Part shown: positions 11,234-23,200 of the stretch, one piece after another
Numbering within the stretch: the stretch's first letter is position 1
Layout of the letters: each line of letters starts with the position of its first letter
Assembly: GCF_003144245.1 (NCBI RefSeq)
Contig: NW_020289979.1
Coordinates: 868,001 to 932,000, forward strand
Length of the DNA: 64,000 nucleotides
Source: Jaminaea rosea
Taxonomy: Eukaryota > Basidiomycota > Exobasidiomycetes > Microstromatales
Reading direction: 5' to 3'
The notes under the pieces: generated by a model
Databases searched by the model: none
Told to the model about the DNA's origin: nothing
The model's input: only the letters and a program-made list of their open reading frames with translations
Translations under genes and position numbers: made by a program

Positions 11234-11992
11234 GATTGCTACTAGCGTATGAGGGCGTAGTGAAGATGCTTCGATCACAAGAGAGGCCGCGACTATATAT
11301 CGAGCCCAACGTCAGCGTTGGACGATCAAAGGCGAGAAATCGACGGTACTACAGGGGCGGTTCGAAGGGGTCTGAGCGAGGGTGATGACGTCCTTCTTAA
11401 GGCCAATCTTCGATTGATGAAAGGCCCGACCGAGAGCTGTCTCGGACCTCATCTCATCTCGTCTCCCACGCCCTTGTTGAGTCTCGCGAGGTTGAGCCAG
11501 AAAGAGTGACACATCGCTTGCTCCGGCGGGGGCCACGGCGAGATCGGACACCTGAGAACGCGGTGTCGCTGACTCCCTCGAAGCCCCCTCGCTGCCTGAC
11601 CGAAGCTCAATTTTCCCTCCTCGATGATGCTCTTCAAGGGGTGCGTGCGACTCGATGTACGACTGGGGAGGGTTTTTGAGCTTAAGCCTGCGCCGATCAG
11701 TGCGCCACACGCTCAAGGGGTCCCTGCTCCCTCCGTCGACGCGTCCTCTTCATTGCCGTGCCGTGAGAAAGCGCAAGCAAGGCAAAAAGGCGGGCTGGGC
11801 TGGACCTGCAGCAGCCGTGCAACCGTCGCTCCGGCTCAACTTGCTCTCGGGCTGCGTTGCCGTGTCTCCGTATCCCGTCTTGCGTCTCCGTCTCCGTCTC
11901 CACACTCAGTCACCCCCTCGTCCCCTCACGACTGCCCTTGGAATCGCAGCTAGCCTTGGAGTTCCAAGCTAGCCCATCGTCATCCTCTCAAC
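11234..11992. promoter_or_regulatory. divergent intergenic region, hydrolase / 5-phosphatase
   Basis: 759 bp between divergent start codons. Pyrimidine-rich stretches occur before 11993 (runs of CGTCTCCGT near 11865-11900). No further coding frame resembles a known protein. Confidence 0.4.
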
Positions 11993-13639
11993 ATGGCCAC
12001 CTCCCACCCCTTGCGCATTCAAATAGCCTCGTACAACTTCAACCTGCAAGGCACCACAACGCCCTTCCCCGACTTGCAACGCTGGTTGATCCCCACCCTC
12101 TCCGAGACACGTCCCGAGTATAGCTCCACCTCTCTCACCTCTGGCCGTGAAGCGCCTGACATCTATGCCGTCGGCTTCCAGGAGCTGCTGCCGCTGCACC
12201 ATGCATTCGCTGATGATCAAGAGGCAAAGGAGGTGCGGCAGCACACGGCTAGGGAGATCAGGAGGGCTGTGAGACATCATGCTGCGGTTACGCGGCAGGA
12301 CGGGGTGTATCCTGAGGGCGGCGGGCCCGAGGACTACACTTTGCTGGCTGAGGTACATCTCGTGAGCATCACCCTCTTCGTCTTTGGGCGTAATCGCTCA
12401 GGAGTGCCGCAGCGACTCAAGGAGGCGCGCGTGGCAAGTGCCTCTACTGGTATCCTCAACCTGCTGGGCAACAAGGGAGCCGTCGGCGTACGATTAGTCC
12501 TTTCTGCTCAAGGCGAAGGGGAAGACGAGGTGATCACACTCGTATGTGCTCACTTGGCCGCGCATGACCACCAAGTGGAGCGACGCAATGCCGATTTCAA
12601 GAACATCGTTAGCAGACTGGCATTCACGCCTCAGTCCACCTTGCCGCTCCCCGACCCGCCGATCGCAGCTCCCCAAACTGGCGAGGATATGGAAAAGGTC
12701 AAGGAGCGCTACCAACAGGACGTGGACAGCCAACGCGCAATTGGAACGCAAAAGCCATCCAAGCCCCTGGACAATCAGACGTACACTCTCTACGATTCGC
12801 ACCACGCCTTCTTCTTCGGCGACCTCAACTATCGTCTCGGCCTCGAAGGTGGCAAGAAAAACAAGGAGGGCAAAGAGGGAGCTTCCTCATCTGCCGCGGG
12901 GTTGAGCAAGCACGACGTCCGTCGCAAAGTCTCTCAGCAGGACTATGCGACTTTGGCCAAGCATGACCAGCTCGCTCGAGAGCGCCAAGCTGGCAAGACG
13001 CTGCAAGGCTTTGTCGAGGTGGACGTCGGGACGGCGTTCGGGCCGACGTACAAGTTCAAGCCGCAACGGCGAGAGGGGAAGGGAAAGGGTAAAGAAGGGA
13101 CTGGGGAAGGGGACGCCGTGAAGAGAGAGAAGGGGGACGCGCCGGTAAAGGGACAGGAACTGAGCGCGAAACGCGTGCCAGGTTGGACAGATCGTGTGCT
13201 CTGGGCGAGCAATGGTGGGCAAGAGCAAGGAGAAAAGACGACGGGCACAACGGGAGCCGGGTCAGCAAGCGTTATTCCGGGCAGACACGGCGTGCACGTC
13301 GAGCTCTTCCGCAGCATCATGGGTTACACGCTCTCGGACCACAAGCCCGTCACTCTCCTCGCAACCCTGCCGCGCGCACGGCAGTCCAATTCCAACTTGG
13401 CGCCGTATCGCCTCGACGGGAATTACGCAGCGTACCGTGCGCTGGGCACTTTGCTGGACAGGCTGGTCGGGTACGCCTGGTGCGCCCTCGTTGCGGCAGG
13501 GGCGGGACAGGTGCTCGTGGGTGTGGCAGAGGTGGTCGTCATTGCGTTGCTGAGTGTGTGGTGGCTGAGGACTGGTGGGCAACAAGGGGGAGGAGGGGAT
13601 CTGGGTTACTGGTTCTCAAGCCTCGCGGGAAGGCCGTGA
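11993..13639 (+). CDS. INP54: tail-anchored inositol polyphosphate 5-phosphatase (Inp54-like)
   Basis: Single exon, 548 residues. All signature motifs of the Mg-dependent 5-phosphatase fold are present: IASYNFNLQG at the start, AVGFQELLPL, ASTGILNLLGNKGAVGV, VCAHLAAHDHQVERRN, FFGDLNYRLGLEGG, PGWTDRVLW and YTLSDHKPV. A Lys/Gly/Glu-rich insertion (about residues 360-400) separates YKFKPQRR from the WTDR motif. The C-terminus ends with a hydrophobic helix (about residues 500-525, VLVGVAEVVVIALLSVWWL), matching the tail anchor by which yeast Inp54 sits in the ER membrane and hydrolyses PtdIns(4,5)P2. Paralogue assignment within the 5-phosphatase family (Inp54 versus INPP5 types) is inferred from the tail anchor. 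Confidence 0.9.
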   Translation: MATSHPLRIQIASYNFNLQGTTTPFPDLQRWLIPTLSETRPEYSSTSLTSGREAPDIYAVGFQELLPLHHAFADDQEAKEVRQHTAREIRRAVRHHAAVTRQDGVYPEGGGPEDYTLLAEVHLVSITLFVFGRNRSGVPQRLKEARVASASTGILNLLGNKGAVGVRLVLSAQGEGEDEVITLVCAHLAAHDHQVERRNADFKNIVSRLAFTPQSTLPLPDPPIAAPQTGEDMEKVKERYQQDVDSQRAIGTQKPSKPLDNQTYTLYDSHHAFFFGDLNYRLGLEGGKKNKEGKEGASSSAAGLSKHDVRRKVSQQDYATLAKHDQLARERQAGKTLQGFVEVDVGTAFGPTYKFKPQRREGKGKGKEGTGEGDAVKREKGDAPVKGQELSAKRVPGWTDRVLWASNGGQEQGEKTTGTTGAGSASVIPGRHGVHVELFRSIMGYTLSDHKPVTLLATLPRARQSNSNLAPYRLDGNYAAYRALGTLLDRLVGYAWCALVAAGAGQVLVGVAEVVVIALLSVWWLRTGGQQGGGGDLGYWFSSLAGRP

Positions 13640-13756
13640 TCGGCAGCGCTTGGGCTCTCTCTTGTGCACATCTGTAGGCTTGAAATTGTATACCGTACCA
13701 TATCGTGTCGCGACATTTTCCACTTTGAGGTCTTTCTTTGCTATTCGTGGACGTCA

Positions 13757-14204
13757 TTAGAACTTGAGCAGCTCGTACAGAATGATGAGGACGTTGATCA
13801 AAACGAGGGGTACTGCGAGGTGCACGACAAAGAAGTCAGGTCAATCGATGCTCGTCTTCTTCTCCCTCTCTTCAGCATCACCGATCGCTCACCTCTCAGC
13901 AATGTTCTCACGGCTCCCATCAAGTTCACCAACCTCTCCTTGACGCCAGCATCACTTGATCCTCCGTGCCCTCCCGGTCCAGAGGTGAAGGAGTGCTGCT
14001 GCTCGTACTGGATAGAGGCGGATGACCAGCCGACTGGCGGGAGTTCAGAGAGCGGTGATGGGGGCAGAGATGATCAGCACGAGAAAGTGGATGAACGGCA
14101 GTCAGGCGCACGTCTCTCCCACCTCTTGAAAGGAAACGATCCTCGTTGAGAATGGCAATGGCGTTGAGGCAGAGGACGGACACGTAGAGGAGCGTACCGA
14201 ACAT
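13757..14204 (-). CDS. YOS1: ER-Golgi transport protein Yos1 (IER3IP1)
   Basis: Three exons: 14123-14204, 13893-14033 and 13757-13812; introns of 89 and 80 nt (donors GTGGGA and GTGAGC), all phases closing. Product 92 residues. It starts MFGTLLYVSVLCLNAIAILN and continues EDRFLSR-VGW, the invariant core of the Yos1/IER3IP1 family (human form has LLCVNAIAVLHEERFL). It ends in a second membrane helix VPLVLINVLIILYELLKF. Yos1 acts with Yip1-Yif1 in COPII vesicle formation and fusion. The middle exon carries a Gly/Ser-rich loop. An upstream in-frame extension encodes a poly-Ala run from a CAG tract and has no ATG, so the Met at 14204 is chosen. Confidence 0.92.
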
Positions 14205-14566
14205 TGTGGGCGCAGCAGCAGCAGCAGCAGCAGCAGCGGCGACCTGCGGGGCTCTACGCTTGCTGCTCAGTGGCAAGGGGTCCTGCAGCAGTCCGAGAGG
14301 TTTGTCGAGCGCTGTCCCTAGCGAATCAATGTGCGAGATGTCAGGACGATATTGCGGGTCAAGAGGCTAGAGCGGGACGATCTGGCGCACAGGCCCCCGG
14401 ATCATCGATGCCACGTGGAGACGGAAGTGGCCCGTCGAGGCTACGAAGTGCACGGCCAATTGCCTTTCCTCGTTCTGGCTCCCACTTCCTTCCTCTCCGC
14501 TTCTCGCTCCCCATCTAATCCCACCAACTCCCTTTCCTCTAAGTGATATTCAGCCGCCCTACCAGC
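14205..14566. promoter_or_regulatory. divergent intergenic region, YOS1 / PKR1
   Basis: 362 bp between two divergent small ER-membrane protein genes. It contains a (CAG)n trinucleotide run of about eight units at 14212-14236, immediately upstream of YOS1. No other gene is seen. Confidence 0.45.
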
Positions 14567-15005
14567 ATGGCCACCCAACCCGCCTCAACAGCCGCAGCGC
14601 TCGGCTCATCAGGCTCTTCCCCCTCCTCCTCCCCTCCCTCCTTCATCAACTCGCTAATCGACTCCCTCTTCCAACCAGGACTCAACAGCCCAGCCCGAGT
14701 GGTGATGCATCGCGCATTTGCTGCTCTGATCCTCGTGCTCCTCTCTCTGCTCATAGTCACTCAGAATGGGCACGTCCTCGCACTACTGGCTATCGCGCTG
14801 GGCCTTTGGGGGAGCGTGGCTTGGTGAGTAGCGACGGGGAGGAGGAGGAGGAGGAGGGCAAAGAGAGTGTGAGACAGAAAGCTGACATGCTTCGTGTGAC
14901 GCCGTGTGATGCAGGTTCTTGGCTGAGCTGGCTAAGATGCCTCCTTCGGTGAGGGAGCCACAGAAGATGCCTGCTGTGCCTATCGAGGATAAGAAGGACG
15001 AGTAA
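14567..15005 (+). CDS. PKR1: V-ATPase assembly factor Pkr1
   Basis: Two exons, 14567-14823 and 14915-15005, separated by a 91-nt GTGAGT..TGCAG intron that splits a Trp codon (GSVAW-FLAELAKMP). Product 115 residues, close to yeast Pkr1 (122). The pattern matches Pkr1: a short amphipathic start FINSLIDSLFQPGLNS, two predicted membrane helices (FAALILVLLSLLIV and LALLAIALGLWGSVAWFL), then a charged tail ending EDKKDE. Yeast Pkr1 is an ER membrane protein needed for assembly of the V-ATPase Vo sector. The first 20 residues are Ser/Ala-rich. Confidence comes from the combination of length, topology and the LWxxVxWF..EL motif. Confidence 0.87.
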
Positions 15006-15189
15006 GCGCGAGAGGAAGAGAGCAGAAGGAGGCATCGTCCGCCGTGCGGTGACGAGGCGAAGGGGACCTTGGCCTCGCTGGTCCATTGACAGTCAAATGC
15101 TATACCCAAGTTGCATCGCAACGCCACGTCCCCACGAGCAGTATACAAAGCATGCATTACACGCATCGACATCTCCTCACCACACATCC

Positions 15190-17146
15190 TCACACCCTCC
15201 TCTTCCCCAAGACCTTCCCACACGCCGCCTTGATAGCCTGTCCAGCCTTCTCCACCTCCTTCCTACTCAAACCAGCAGTGACCGCTATCCTGATGCTCGG
15301 CCTCGCCAGCACGCCGCGTTCCAGCACTTCGGCTTTAATGCTCGGCAGCTTCTTGCGGAGGGACAGCATGACATGCCCGGATTCGAGGGCCTCGTCGAGG
15401 ATGGATTGGAGTAGAGCCAGCTGAGCAGTCGGGGAGAGGTCGTGGTGCGGGTCGAGGAGGTTGCGCGATTCACCGTCCGCTGCCGAGCTGTTGGTGGGCA
15501 CCATGGCTGATGACGATGATGACGATGCAGCCGCGTCAAACTTGCCCTGAGGCGTATCCGGATGCCTGTGCCCCTTGGCTCTGACCTGCAGATGAATGAC
15601 CGGGCTCTCCGCATCACTAGGGATGTAAAGAGTCTCCACCTTGTCGAGTACGGCTCGCAGTGCCCTCGTGTTCTCCCGCAGCCGCGTCAATACATCATCG
15701 TCGTTGCGCGAGATCTTGGCAATGGCTATACTAGCCGCCACGGCCAACATGGCGGGCAGCGCTGCCGAGTAGACGAAGGCCGGGCCGTTGATACGCTGAT
15801 GGAACACCACCTCGTTGCTGCCCGCGCAGAATCCTCCTGCTGAGCCCAGCGTGTTCGCCATGCTACCAACGATCATGTCCACCTCGCTCGCAGGTACGTC
15901 GTGCAGCTCTGTCAGTCCTCGTCCTGTGCGGCCGAGCGTGCCAAAGGAGAGGCCCTCGTCGAGAATGAGACGGAACTTGTACTTGCGCTTGAGCTCGATG
16001 AGTCGCTTGAGGTTGGAGATCTGCCCGTCGTTCTCAAAGAGACCTTCCGTGATGATAAAGCGACGGGTGAGAGGCTTCTTGCGTCTATATTGCTGAACAA
16101 CGGATTTGAGCGTGGCTTCCAGGGATGACTGCGCGTGGTGGTCGCGAAGGAACCAGTGTCAGCTTGCGACCTAGGGCTAGACTGCGGCGTACAATCACTC
16201 ACCATATCATTATGATCGTAATATCGCACGGTCGAGCGCGAGATGGCGATGCCCTTTTGAATGGCAAAGTTGACCCCCTTGTCCGCTACGATGATGTCGC
16301 CTCGCTTGGAAAAGGCCGGGATGACGGAGGAGATGGTCGAGAAGCCCTGAGAGTAGATAATGGCCGCCTCCGTGCCGAGGAGGCGGGCGATGTCCGACTC
16401 GAGAGCCATGTGGACATCTGACGGTCAAGAGGACGAGAGGGTTAGCAAACTCCTTGAACGATGGCGGCAACGGAGGAAGCTCACCAATCGTCCCATAGAA
16501 GCCAGGAGGACTACAGCTTCCCACTCCGTAAGTCCTCAGAGTTTTGATGGCCGCCTCCTTGACTCTCTCATCCCCAGCCAGATCAGCAAAATTGTAGCTC
16601 GCCAGGTTGACGACCTCCCTCGGCTTGCCTCCGTGTACGTGCGGCAGGGAGATCTTCGGGTGCGGGGAGTTGCCGCCAATGATGGTAGGTACGGCGGCGA
16701 GGGATTGTTCCTCTGAGGCTGTGAGGGGCTCACAGAGTGGGAGAGGATTGAACTCGCTGACTAGGTCATCGATTTCCTGGCAAAAAGGGCGCGACGTCCG
16801 ACGTCTATTAGCGCTGCGACATCGCCTCAAGTCCTCGTAGCTCTTCCTTCGCGCTCACCTTGTCGTCCAACTTGACAAAGTTCGACCCACTAGCGCTCGC
16901 CCTCGTTCTACTCTGCAGGACGGTCCTGATCGCAAAGGCGAGGAGGAACAGCTCCAGCAGAGAGCGAAAGGGGTCATTCTGGTAGGACGAGGCAATGTAT
17001 CGTGTGAGGATGGGCGAGCCGGGGATCTTTTCGAAGGCCGAGGAGAGGGAGGAGGAGAGGGAGAGGAGCGTAGTGGTGAGGGCGTCAGATGTGCGAGGGG
17101 AGGTGAGGGGCGGAGCTGTCAGAGGGGTGGCCATTGGTGAGGCCAT
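15190..17146 (-). CDS. LCB1: serine palmitoyltransferase subunit 1 (Lcb1)
   Basis: Four exons: 16859-17146, 16485-16776, 16203-16417 and 15190-16128, 577 residues (yeast Lcb1 558). Phases close at every junction (DDK-EIDD, GTI-D-VHM, HNDM-SSLEA). Conserved blocks are [73 protein letters not shown] and [18 protein letters not shown]. As in all Lcb1 subunits, the catalytic PLP-binding Lys of Lcb2 is absent here. The N-terminal ER membrane helix is [15 protein letters not shown]. With Lcb2 it makes 3-ketosphinganine, the substrate of the TSC10 reductase encoded at 27533. The start is the first ATG of the open exon. Confidence 0.95.
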
Positions 17147-17399
17147 TTTTGTTGTGAAGAGAGGGGGGAGAGAGGGGGGAGAGAGGTGGGTAGGAAAGGA
17201 AGGAAAGGAAAGCATGGAAAGCCAGGCCGGGCCGGCGGGAGTGTTGAGCCGCGACGTCGAGTCGAGCGGACGGCGGACTGGGCGCCATTGGGCCCACGGA
17301 GAGAGGCAGTCGAGTCGACCTCGAGGTTGAGCTCGCCTTGATTCACTCCTTCGCGTTGCATCCGATCCTTTGCCCTGCTTCACTTCTCCCTCGCCTCCC

Positions 17400-18880
17400 A
17401 TGGCATCCTTACCACCCTCAGCCTACGGAGATGCCCTCCTCTCTGCTTCTGCCAATCTTCCGCACTCCACTCCAGCCCTGGCATCCCTCCTCGCCCTCTT
17501 CCCCTCCCCTACTGCTCCTTCGCCCGTGTACCTCGCCCTCCCAACCTCCAACCCAGATCGCGTCGTTCCCGAGCTGAGGAAATGTCGCGGCTACCTCAAG
17601 GGAGAATGGGAGGAGCTGGCAGCTAGTCGCGTAAAGGCGCTGCTGTTTTTGGGTAGAGGCGCCGAGGCCAAAAGTAGGGGAGATGCGGCTGGGGAGAGGT
17701 TGGAACTTCACAGCGCGTACGAGTGCTACGAGACGACGGCTACGTGAGTACGACGAGGGATCTGAACTTCAGCTCAACTTGCCTAACAGGCTGACCACTC
17801 CTATTTCTCCCTCGCTCGCGTAGCCTCTTCCTCCGCATCCTCACCTCCGTCCCACCCAGCACCGACTCGAGGCCCTACCTGCCAGTCCTGATGCAGATCC
17901 TCCTCGACCTACGCCAACTTGCCCTCCTAGCAGATCGCGTCACAGCAGCCTCAGAGCCCTCGACATCCACCTCCCGCCCCGCACAGCCCCACCTTGAATC
18001 AACAGCTCGCCACCTAAACAAAGCCTTCACGGCCTGCGTAGCAGATCGCAACCCTTCTCTCCTCACCTCGCGCAAATGGGCAACCTACCGCATAGTCGCC
18101 ATCCTCTTCCGCACCTACTTTCGTCTACGCGCCCTCCCTCTATGCCGTAACGTCCTCCGAGCACTCAGCGCTGCCCCTCTGCCTCCCCTAGACCATTTTC
18201 CTCGCGCGGACAGGGTCACATTCAGATACTACACGGGACTGCTACACTTCCTGGCGCAGGATTATGCACCCGCGCTGCAGGACCTCAGTGAGGCGTGGGG
18301 CGAATGCCATGCGGGGGCGATCAAGCAGCAGGAGTTGATACTGGTGCCTTTGATTCCGCTGGAGTTGCTCTTGAGGGGGAGGAGGCCAAGTAAGGTGCTC
18401 CTGGCGCGTTTCCCAAAGTTGGAGGCGCTTTACAGCCCTTTCCTGAGCTCCTTGGCGCCCAAGCCCGACCTGAGACGATTTGCCGCTGCGCTTGCTGAGC
18501 CAAGCTTCGAGCGTGCGCTCGTGGTGCGTGGAACCTACTTGGCCGTCGAGGCTTTCCGGCCCATCCTTCTGCGGCAGGTAGTCAGGCGATTGTGCGCCCA
18601 GGTGCTGAAGAGCACGCGTGTGAAGCTAGCGGATGTGCAGACTGCGCTTAGGTTAGCGGGATGGACTCCGGCGAGCGGAGAGGGAGGAGGTGGGAGCGAA
18701 ATTGAAGCCGGAGACGCCGCAGCGGAGGTGGAGTGGCTGGTCGGCTCCCTGATTGCCCGCGGCTTCGTAAAGGGGTACCTCTCCCACGAGAGGCAGATGA
18801 TGGTTCTGAGCAACGTCAACGCCTTCCCGCCGTTGAAGGATGTGGCTGCCGCGGGGAGTGGAGGCGTTGTAGGCATCTAA
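17400..18880 (+). CDS. PCI-domain protein of the PCID2/Thp1/CSN12 family
   Basis: Two exons, 17400-17743 and 17824-18880, joined through a GTGAGT..GCGTAG intron (ETTAT-LFLRIL), 466 residues. The C-terminal half has the PCID2/CSN12 signature: ILFRTYFRLRALPLCRNVLRA, then the paired TPR-like helices VTFRYYTGLLHFLAQDYAPA, and the winged-helix end GFVKGYLSHERQMMVLSNVN followed by AFPPL. PCID2/Thp1 is a TREX-2 subunit in mRNA export and transcription-coupled stability; CSN12 is the COP9-associated paralogue. I cannot separate the two from sequence alone. The first 110 residues are divergent. It is divergent to LCB1 (253 bp). Confidence 0.88.
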
Positions 18881-18926
18881 TCGCACAGGACATCCTTATC
18901 AAATACCATGCCATTCTCGCCCGTCT

Positions 18927-19772
18927 TTACTTCTTGACGGCGTCCAACTGCCGGTTGAAGCCTCCCTTCCTGTTCATGTACTGTCGCCACGTCCTCTCCT
19001 TCTTGACATTGGCTCCCCCTTGCGAGTTGCCCTTGACGTGCGTCCCCTTTGTGGTGCCAAACCCGCCAAAGCCCATCGAGGCCATCATGGCCGCTTCGGC
19101 TTCGTCGATGGGCGCAGCGTCCTCCTCTTCGTCTGCTGCGTCAGCCTCAGGGGCCGCTCCAGTCGCCATCGGTTCTGCAGCGACTGCTGTTCCATTGTAC
19201 TTTGCGGATATGCCGTTGGTAGCTGCTAGATGATCTCCTTTGCTGCTGCTACCGCTAGTGCGTGATGGCGGGGAAGTCTCCCTCCTCCTGTCCCGACCTC
19301 GAGGCGCAGGGGAGCGACTACGAGACGACCTGCCTCTTCCCCTCCCACCATCTCGCTCTCGGTCACGCTCAGCGTAGCGATCTCTGGGCTCATCTCTCCA
19401 GTTTCTACCACTCCCTGCCGCCCCACTACTACGCTCATAGTCCCAGTCCCTCTCTCTGCGATCCTCTCTTGGAGGCGGGATGGCGCGACCCTGCTCTCTC
19501 TGCGGGGGGACGCTGCGTCCTTGATATGACGATGATGAAGCAGCGGGCCCACGCGAGTAGGTGCCCTCGTCTCTGTAGTCTGGCCGCATAGGTGGCGGGG
19601 GACGATCGCTTCGCCCCGCACCGTATGGCTGAGGTGGTTGGCGAGGATAGCCGTCTGCACGATCATCATACGGTCGACGTGGCGGCTCAGGACGATAGCG
19701 ACTGGCGTCTCTGCCACCTTGTTCTCGGTCGTCGCCGCGACGTGGAGGGTCTGGGCGTTCGCGATAGGACAT
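18927..19772 (-). CDS. U4/U6.U5 tri-snRNP-associated 27 kDa protein (SNRNP27) homologue
   Basis: Single frame of 281 residues from the ATG at 19772 (MSYRERPDPPRR). The C-terminal 60 residues match the SNRNP27/DUF1777 family: MMASMGFGGFGTTKGTHVKGN, then RTWRQYMNRKGGFNRQLD just before the end. The preceding 200 residues are rich in Arg, Asp, Ser, Pro and Tyr with RS/RD/RE dipeptides, as expected for an RS-like splicing factor. The human protein associates with the tri-snRNP and affects 5' splice-site choice. The same frame is open further upstream to an ATG at 20099, which would add 109 residues of unrelated composition; I take the shorter start. Its 3' end converges on the PCID2-type gene (46 bp between stops). 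Confidence 0.85.
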   Translation of the reverse strand: MSYRERPDPPRRGDDREQGGRDASRYRPEPPRRPYDDRADGYPRQPPQPYGAGRSDRPPPPMRPDYRDEGTYSRGPAASSSSYQGRSVPPQREQGRAIPPPREDRRERDWDYERSSGAAGSGRNWRDEPRDRYAERDRERDGGRGRGRSSRSRSPAPRGRDRRRETSPPSRTSGSSSKGDHLAATNGISAKYNGTAVAAEPMATGAAPEADAADEEEDAAPIDEAEAAMMASMGFGGFGTTKGTHVKGNSQGGANVKKERTWRQYMNRKGGFNRQLDAVKK

Positions 19773-20294
19773 TCTACGCTCTTTAGGCTTATATGGAGGT
19801 GGAAGAAAGGATAATTCGATGTGTAGCGCCGAGATGCTTGGTTCCACTCCTTGGTCTCGAGACGGGAGTGGCATTGGACTCGACTCGCGTGTCCGCCCTC
19901 GAGTGGACCCACGGCGCTGCCTGACCTTGGTGGCCTGGCTTGGGCGGCGGAAATGACGTTCGGGCCGCTGCGACTGTTCCACGCTGGAGCTGCGTGAGAC
20001 CCGACTGATTGAGGGCCACGAGTCGGACAGAGAGAGAGAGGCAGATGGAGGTCTTGGTGTGCGGTGTGCTTCTTGATTTGACCCCACTCGCTTTCTCATC
20101 GCTACCACTGCGATTTGTGTGGAGCATCCTAGAGCGCTTCTGTCCTCTTCAAAGTGCTAGCGTTACCGGTCGCTACTGACCAGCCGCTGTCACGACAACA
20201 ACCGCTCTCTACCTCCTCTTCCTCGACATCGCCTGCCTCTTCGACTTCTCACGACTCTTCGAGCGCCGTGACCCGCACACAGTAGACGCCCAGC
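19773..20294. promoter_or_regulatory. divergent intergenic region, SNRNP27-like / SEC16
   Basis: About 520 bp if the short SNRNP27 start is right, about 195 bp if the upstream ATG is used. It contains a GA run at about 20030-20045. No separate gene is seen. Confidence 0.4.
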
Positions 20295-23200
20295 ATGGCG
20301 CAATCTAGACCAGGAGGCGGGCACGCTCCCCAGCCCAGCGTCGCAAATGCCGCCAGCCTTTTCGGCGCAGGAGGTGGTGAGGACAGCGATCCTTTTGCAA
20401 CCATCTCTTCCCCTCCAGCACCGGCTGCAGCTCCTCAGCTTGGGACGATGAGCGAGGAGCAAGAGGATGGAGGAGCTGCTGACCTTTTTGGAGATGGGCA
20501 GCAAAACCAACAGTATAATCAGTACTATCAGCAGCAGTACCAGCAGCAGCAGCCGGCTGACATTGGATCGCAAGTCGCGTCATCATCGAGCGGTCTATTT
20601 GGCAACGATGCTGCAACAGCCAACGATGACTGGCTCGGCGGCGGCGGCGATGCCAATGCAGGCTATGATCAATGCCAACAACAGCAGCCGTACGACCCTT
20701 CCGCAGATTCGACAAGCTGGTATGACGGCGCCGGCGCTCAACAGACAGACTACTCAGCCACGGCGCAGAGCTCGTCTGGCTACGATGCATATGGCCAGCA
20801 GCAGCAGCAGTACCCAGACAGCAACTACTACCAGCAGCAAAGCTACGATGCTGGCGCATACGACCCATCGCAGTATCAGCAGCAGCAAGACCAAAGCTAC
20901 CAGCAATGGGACTCGCAGCAGCAGCAGCATCAGCCGGGATATGACAATTACTACACTAGCGGCGCAGGCGACTCTACTGGGTCCTACGCATACCACGCTC
21001 CGCAGCAGCAGTACGCTCCTCCCGCCAGTCAAGCTCACGGCTACGATGCGCAGGCCTCAGCTGGGCAGTACGACTACTCGGCAGCAACGCAGAGTCAAGG
21101 TCAATACGACCATACTTCGGCCAATGGGTACGATGCGAGCCAGCAGAGTCAGCAACAGGACTACTACGGCACCACCTCATACGATCCGCAGGGCTACGCA
21201 CTGCAGTCCGCTGATGGGTACCAGCAGGACCAGTATGCAGCTAACTACGGGCAGTACGACGCCCAGCAGGCAGACCCTCCTGCTCAAGGAGACTATGATG
21301 CCTACAATGCACAGCAGCAGCAGCAATGGAACTCGGCGCAGACCGACTACCCGTCGCAGGCGAGCCAGCAGTATCAGCCTTCTCAGCAGTACGACGCATC
21401 CCAACCGGACCCCTACGCTCCGCCTGCGACTCAAAGTCAGTACGAGCCATCTCCAGCTGCGTCAACCCAGTATGACCCGAGCAGTACGCCCCGAGCCAGC
21501 GGGATCGACCTGCCTCCAACGTCTCAGGAGCAGCCTCGCTTCACCGCGTCAGAAATGTCCTACGAGAACTCGTATGATGCGCAATTACAGACCAGCAATG
21601 CGACGACGGACGCCTACGGAGCTCCTCCGACCCAAGCCGCCTCGCACGAAGAGACCACGCCGGCAGCAGCAACGGCTCCCGCAAATGCGTACAGCCCGTC
21701 CCAATCCGCCTCGCCCTCCATGCCTGCTGCCCCACCTAAGGGTCCTCCCAAGGGCCCGCCGCGAGGCCCGCCGAGAGGGCCGGCCAGAGGCCCATCGAGG
21801 ACGTCTTCGTCCAAGGCTATTCCTCAGCAGCCCGCAGCAGCCGCGCCCGCTCCCGATGAGCCCACTCCGCAATCGCCTGCTCTGCAGCTCAACGGCCTTT
21901 CCACCTTCGATGGACCTGCAGCTCAGCATGCTCCTTCGGTGACAGCGGCAGCGAGCGAGGAACAGCCCGCGCCCTGGGACGTTGCCTCTACACCCGCCGC
22001 AGATGCAGCATCGTCGTCGACTGATGGTGCTTCCCTCTTCTCCCCGCCTGCGGACCCAGCAAGTGGCGAAGCGCCTTCGCAATTGGCCGATCCAGATGAC
22101 TCGGAGACCTCCCTCGCACCACCCCCCCGCTCCAGGCAGGCCACTCCCAAGCTCCTCGTCACGGGGGACGACGATTCTACCAAAGAGATTGAGGTCACTC
22201 CCTCCCCCGACGAAGAGTACCCAGCTGCTGATCAGACGATCATTGAGCGAAGGGACAGTCTGGCGTCTCAAGGGGCTGGACGGGACGACGATCTGGACGA
22301 GGCCACGCGCGAGTTCAACGACTTGCAGCTCATCAGTCGAAGTAAGAGCCAAAGCAGTGGCAGTGGCGCTAGCACGTCGAGTCAGAAGGAAGTGGTGGAT
22401 GCAAGTCGACCGATGAGTCGGGAGGTGAAGAAGGGGCCAGATGTGAATGCAAAGAAGGGGCCGAATGCGAGCGTGAGGAGAGGAAAGGGCAGGGGTAAGA
22501 GGGTGGAAGAGGAAGAAGAAGAGGAGGACTGGGGGTGGGGCGTTGATGAGGTTGAAGGTGGTGGTGGCTATGGAGGTGAGGAGGCGGGATATTCGGGTGA
22601 TCAAGCGTCGCGCGAGGAGCCGATCGATCAGCCCGATCCCTACGCCCCTCCTCCTGTTACGCAAGGCCAGGACCAGTATGCGCCTCCTTCTCCTGTCGCT
22701 GCCTCGGGCGATCAAGACCCGTATGCGCCTCCAGCCGCTGCCGCTGGCGCATCGGAAACTTACGAGCCGGAAGCTGCAGCAGATTACGGATATGGCTATG
22801 ATGCCGGCTATGGTCGCGAAGCTGAAGACGGTGGGGACGCCGAGAGCGGCGATCAAGCCTCGCGCGACGCGGCAGCAGAGAGTCACGATGCATATGCACC
22901 TCCTTCTACCTCCGAGGGTCAGGATCCCTACGCACCTACACCTGGCAGCGCATCGCAAGGGTATGAGTCGGAGGCTGCGACGGGGTACGGCTACGGATAT
23001 GAGGCTGGCTACGGAGGCGGAAGCGGGGAAGAAGCTGGTGCTGGGCAAGATCCATACGCCCCTCAAGTGCAGGGTGGAGAAGACGATGCAGAGGCGTATG
23101 TGCCTCGACGGGACGCAGACCCGTATGCCCCTCAGGAGGATGAGGATCTGTACGCCCCTCCTGACCAACAGACAGATCCCTACGCACCTTCGGCGACCGG

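Noticed and set aside
19773-20099. N-terminal extension of the SNRNP27-like protein
   Set aside because: Open frame, but the composition differs from the RS-like body and known family members start near MSYRERP-like sequence; kept only as an alternative start.
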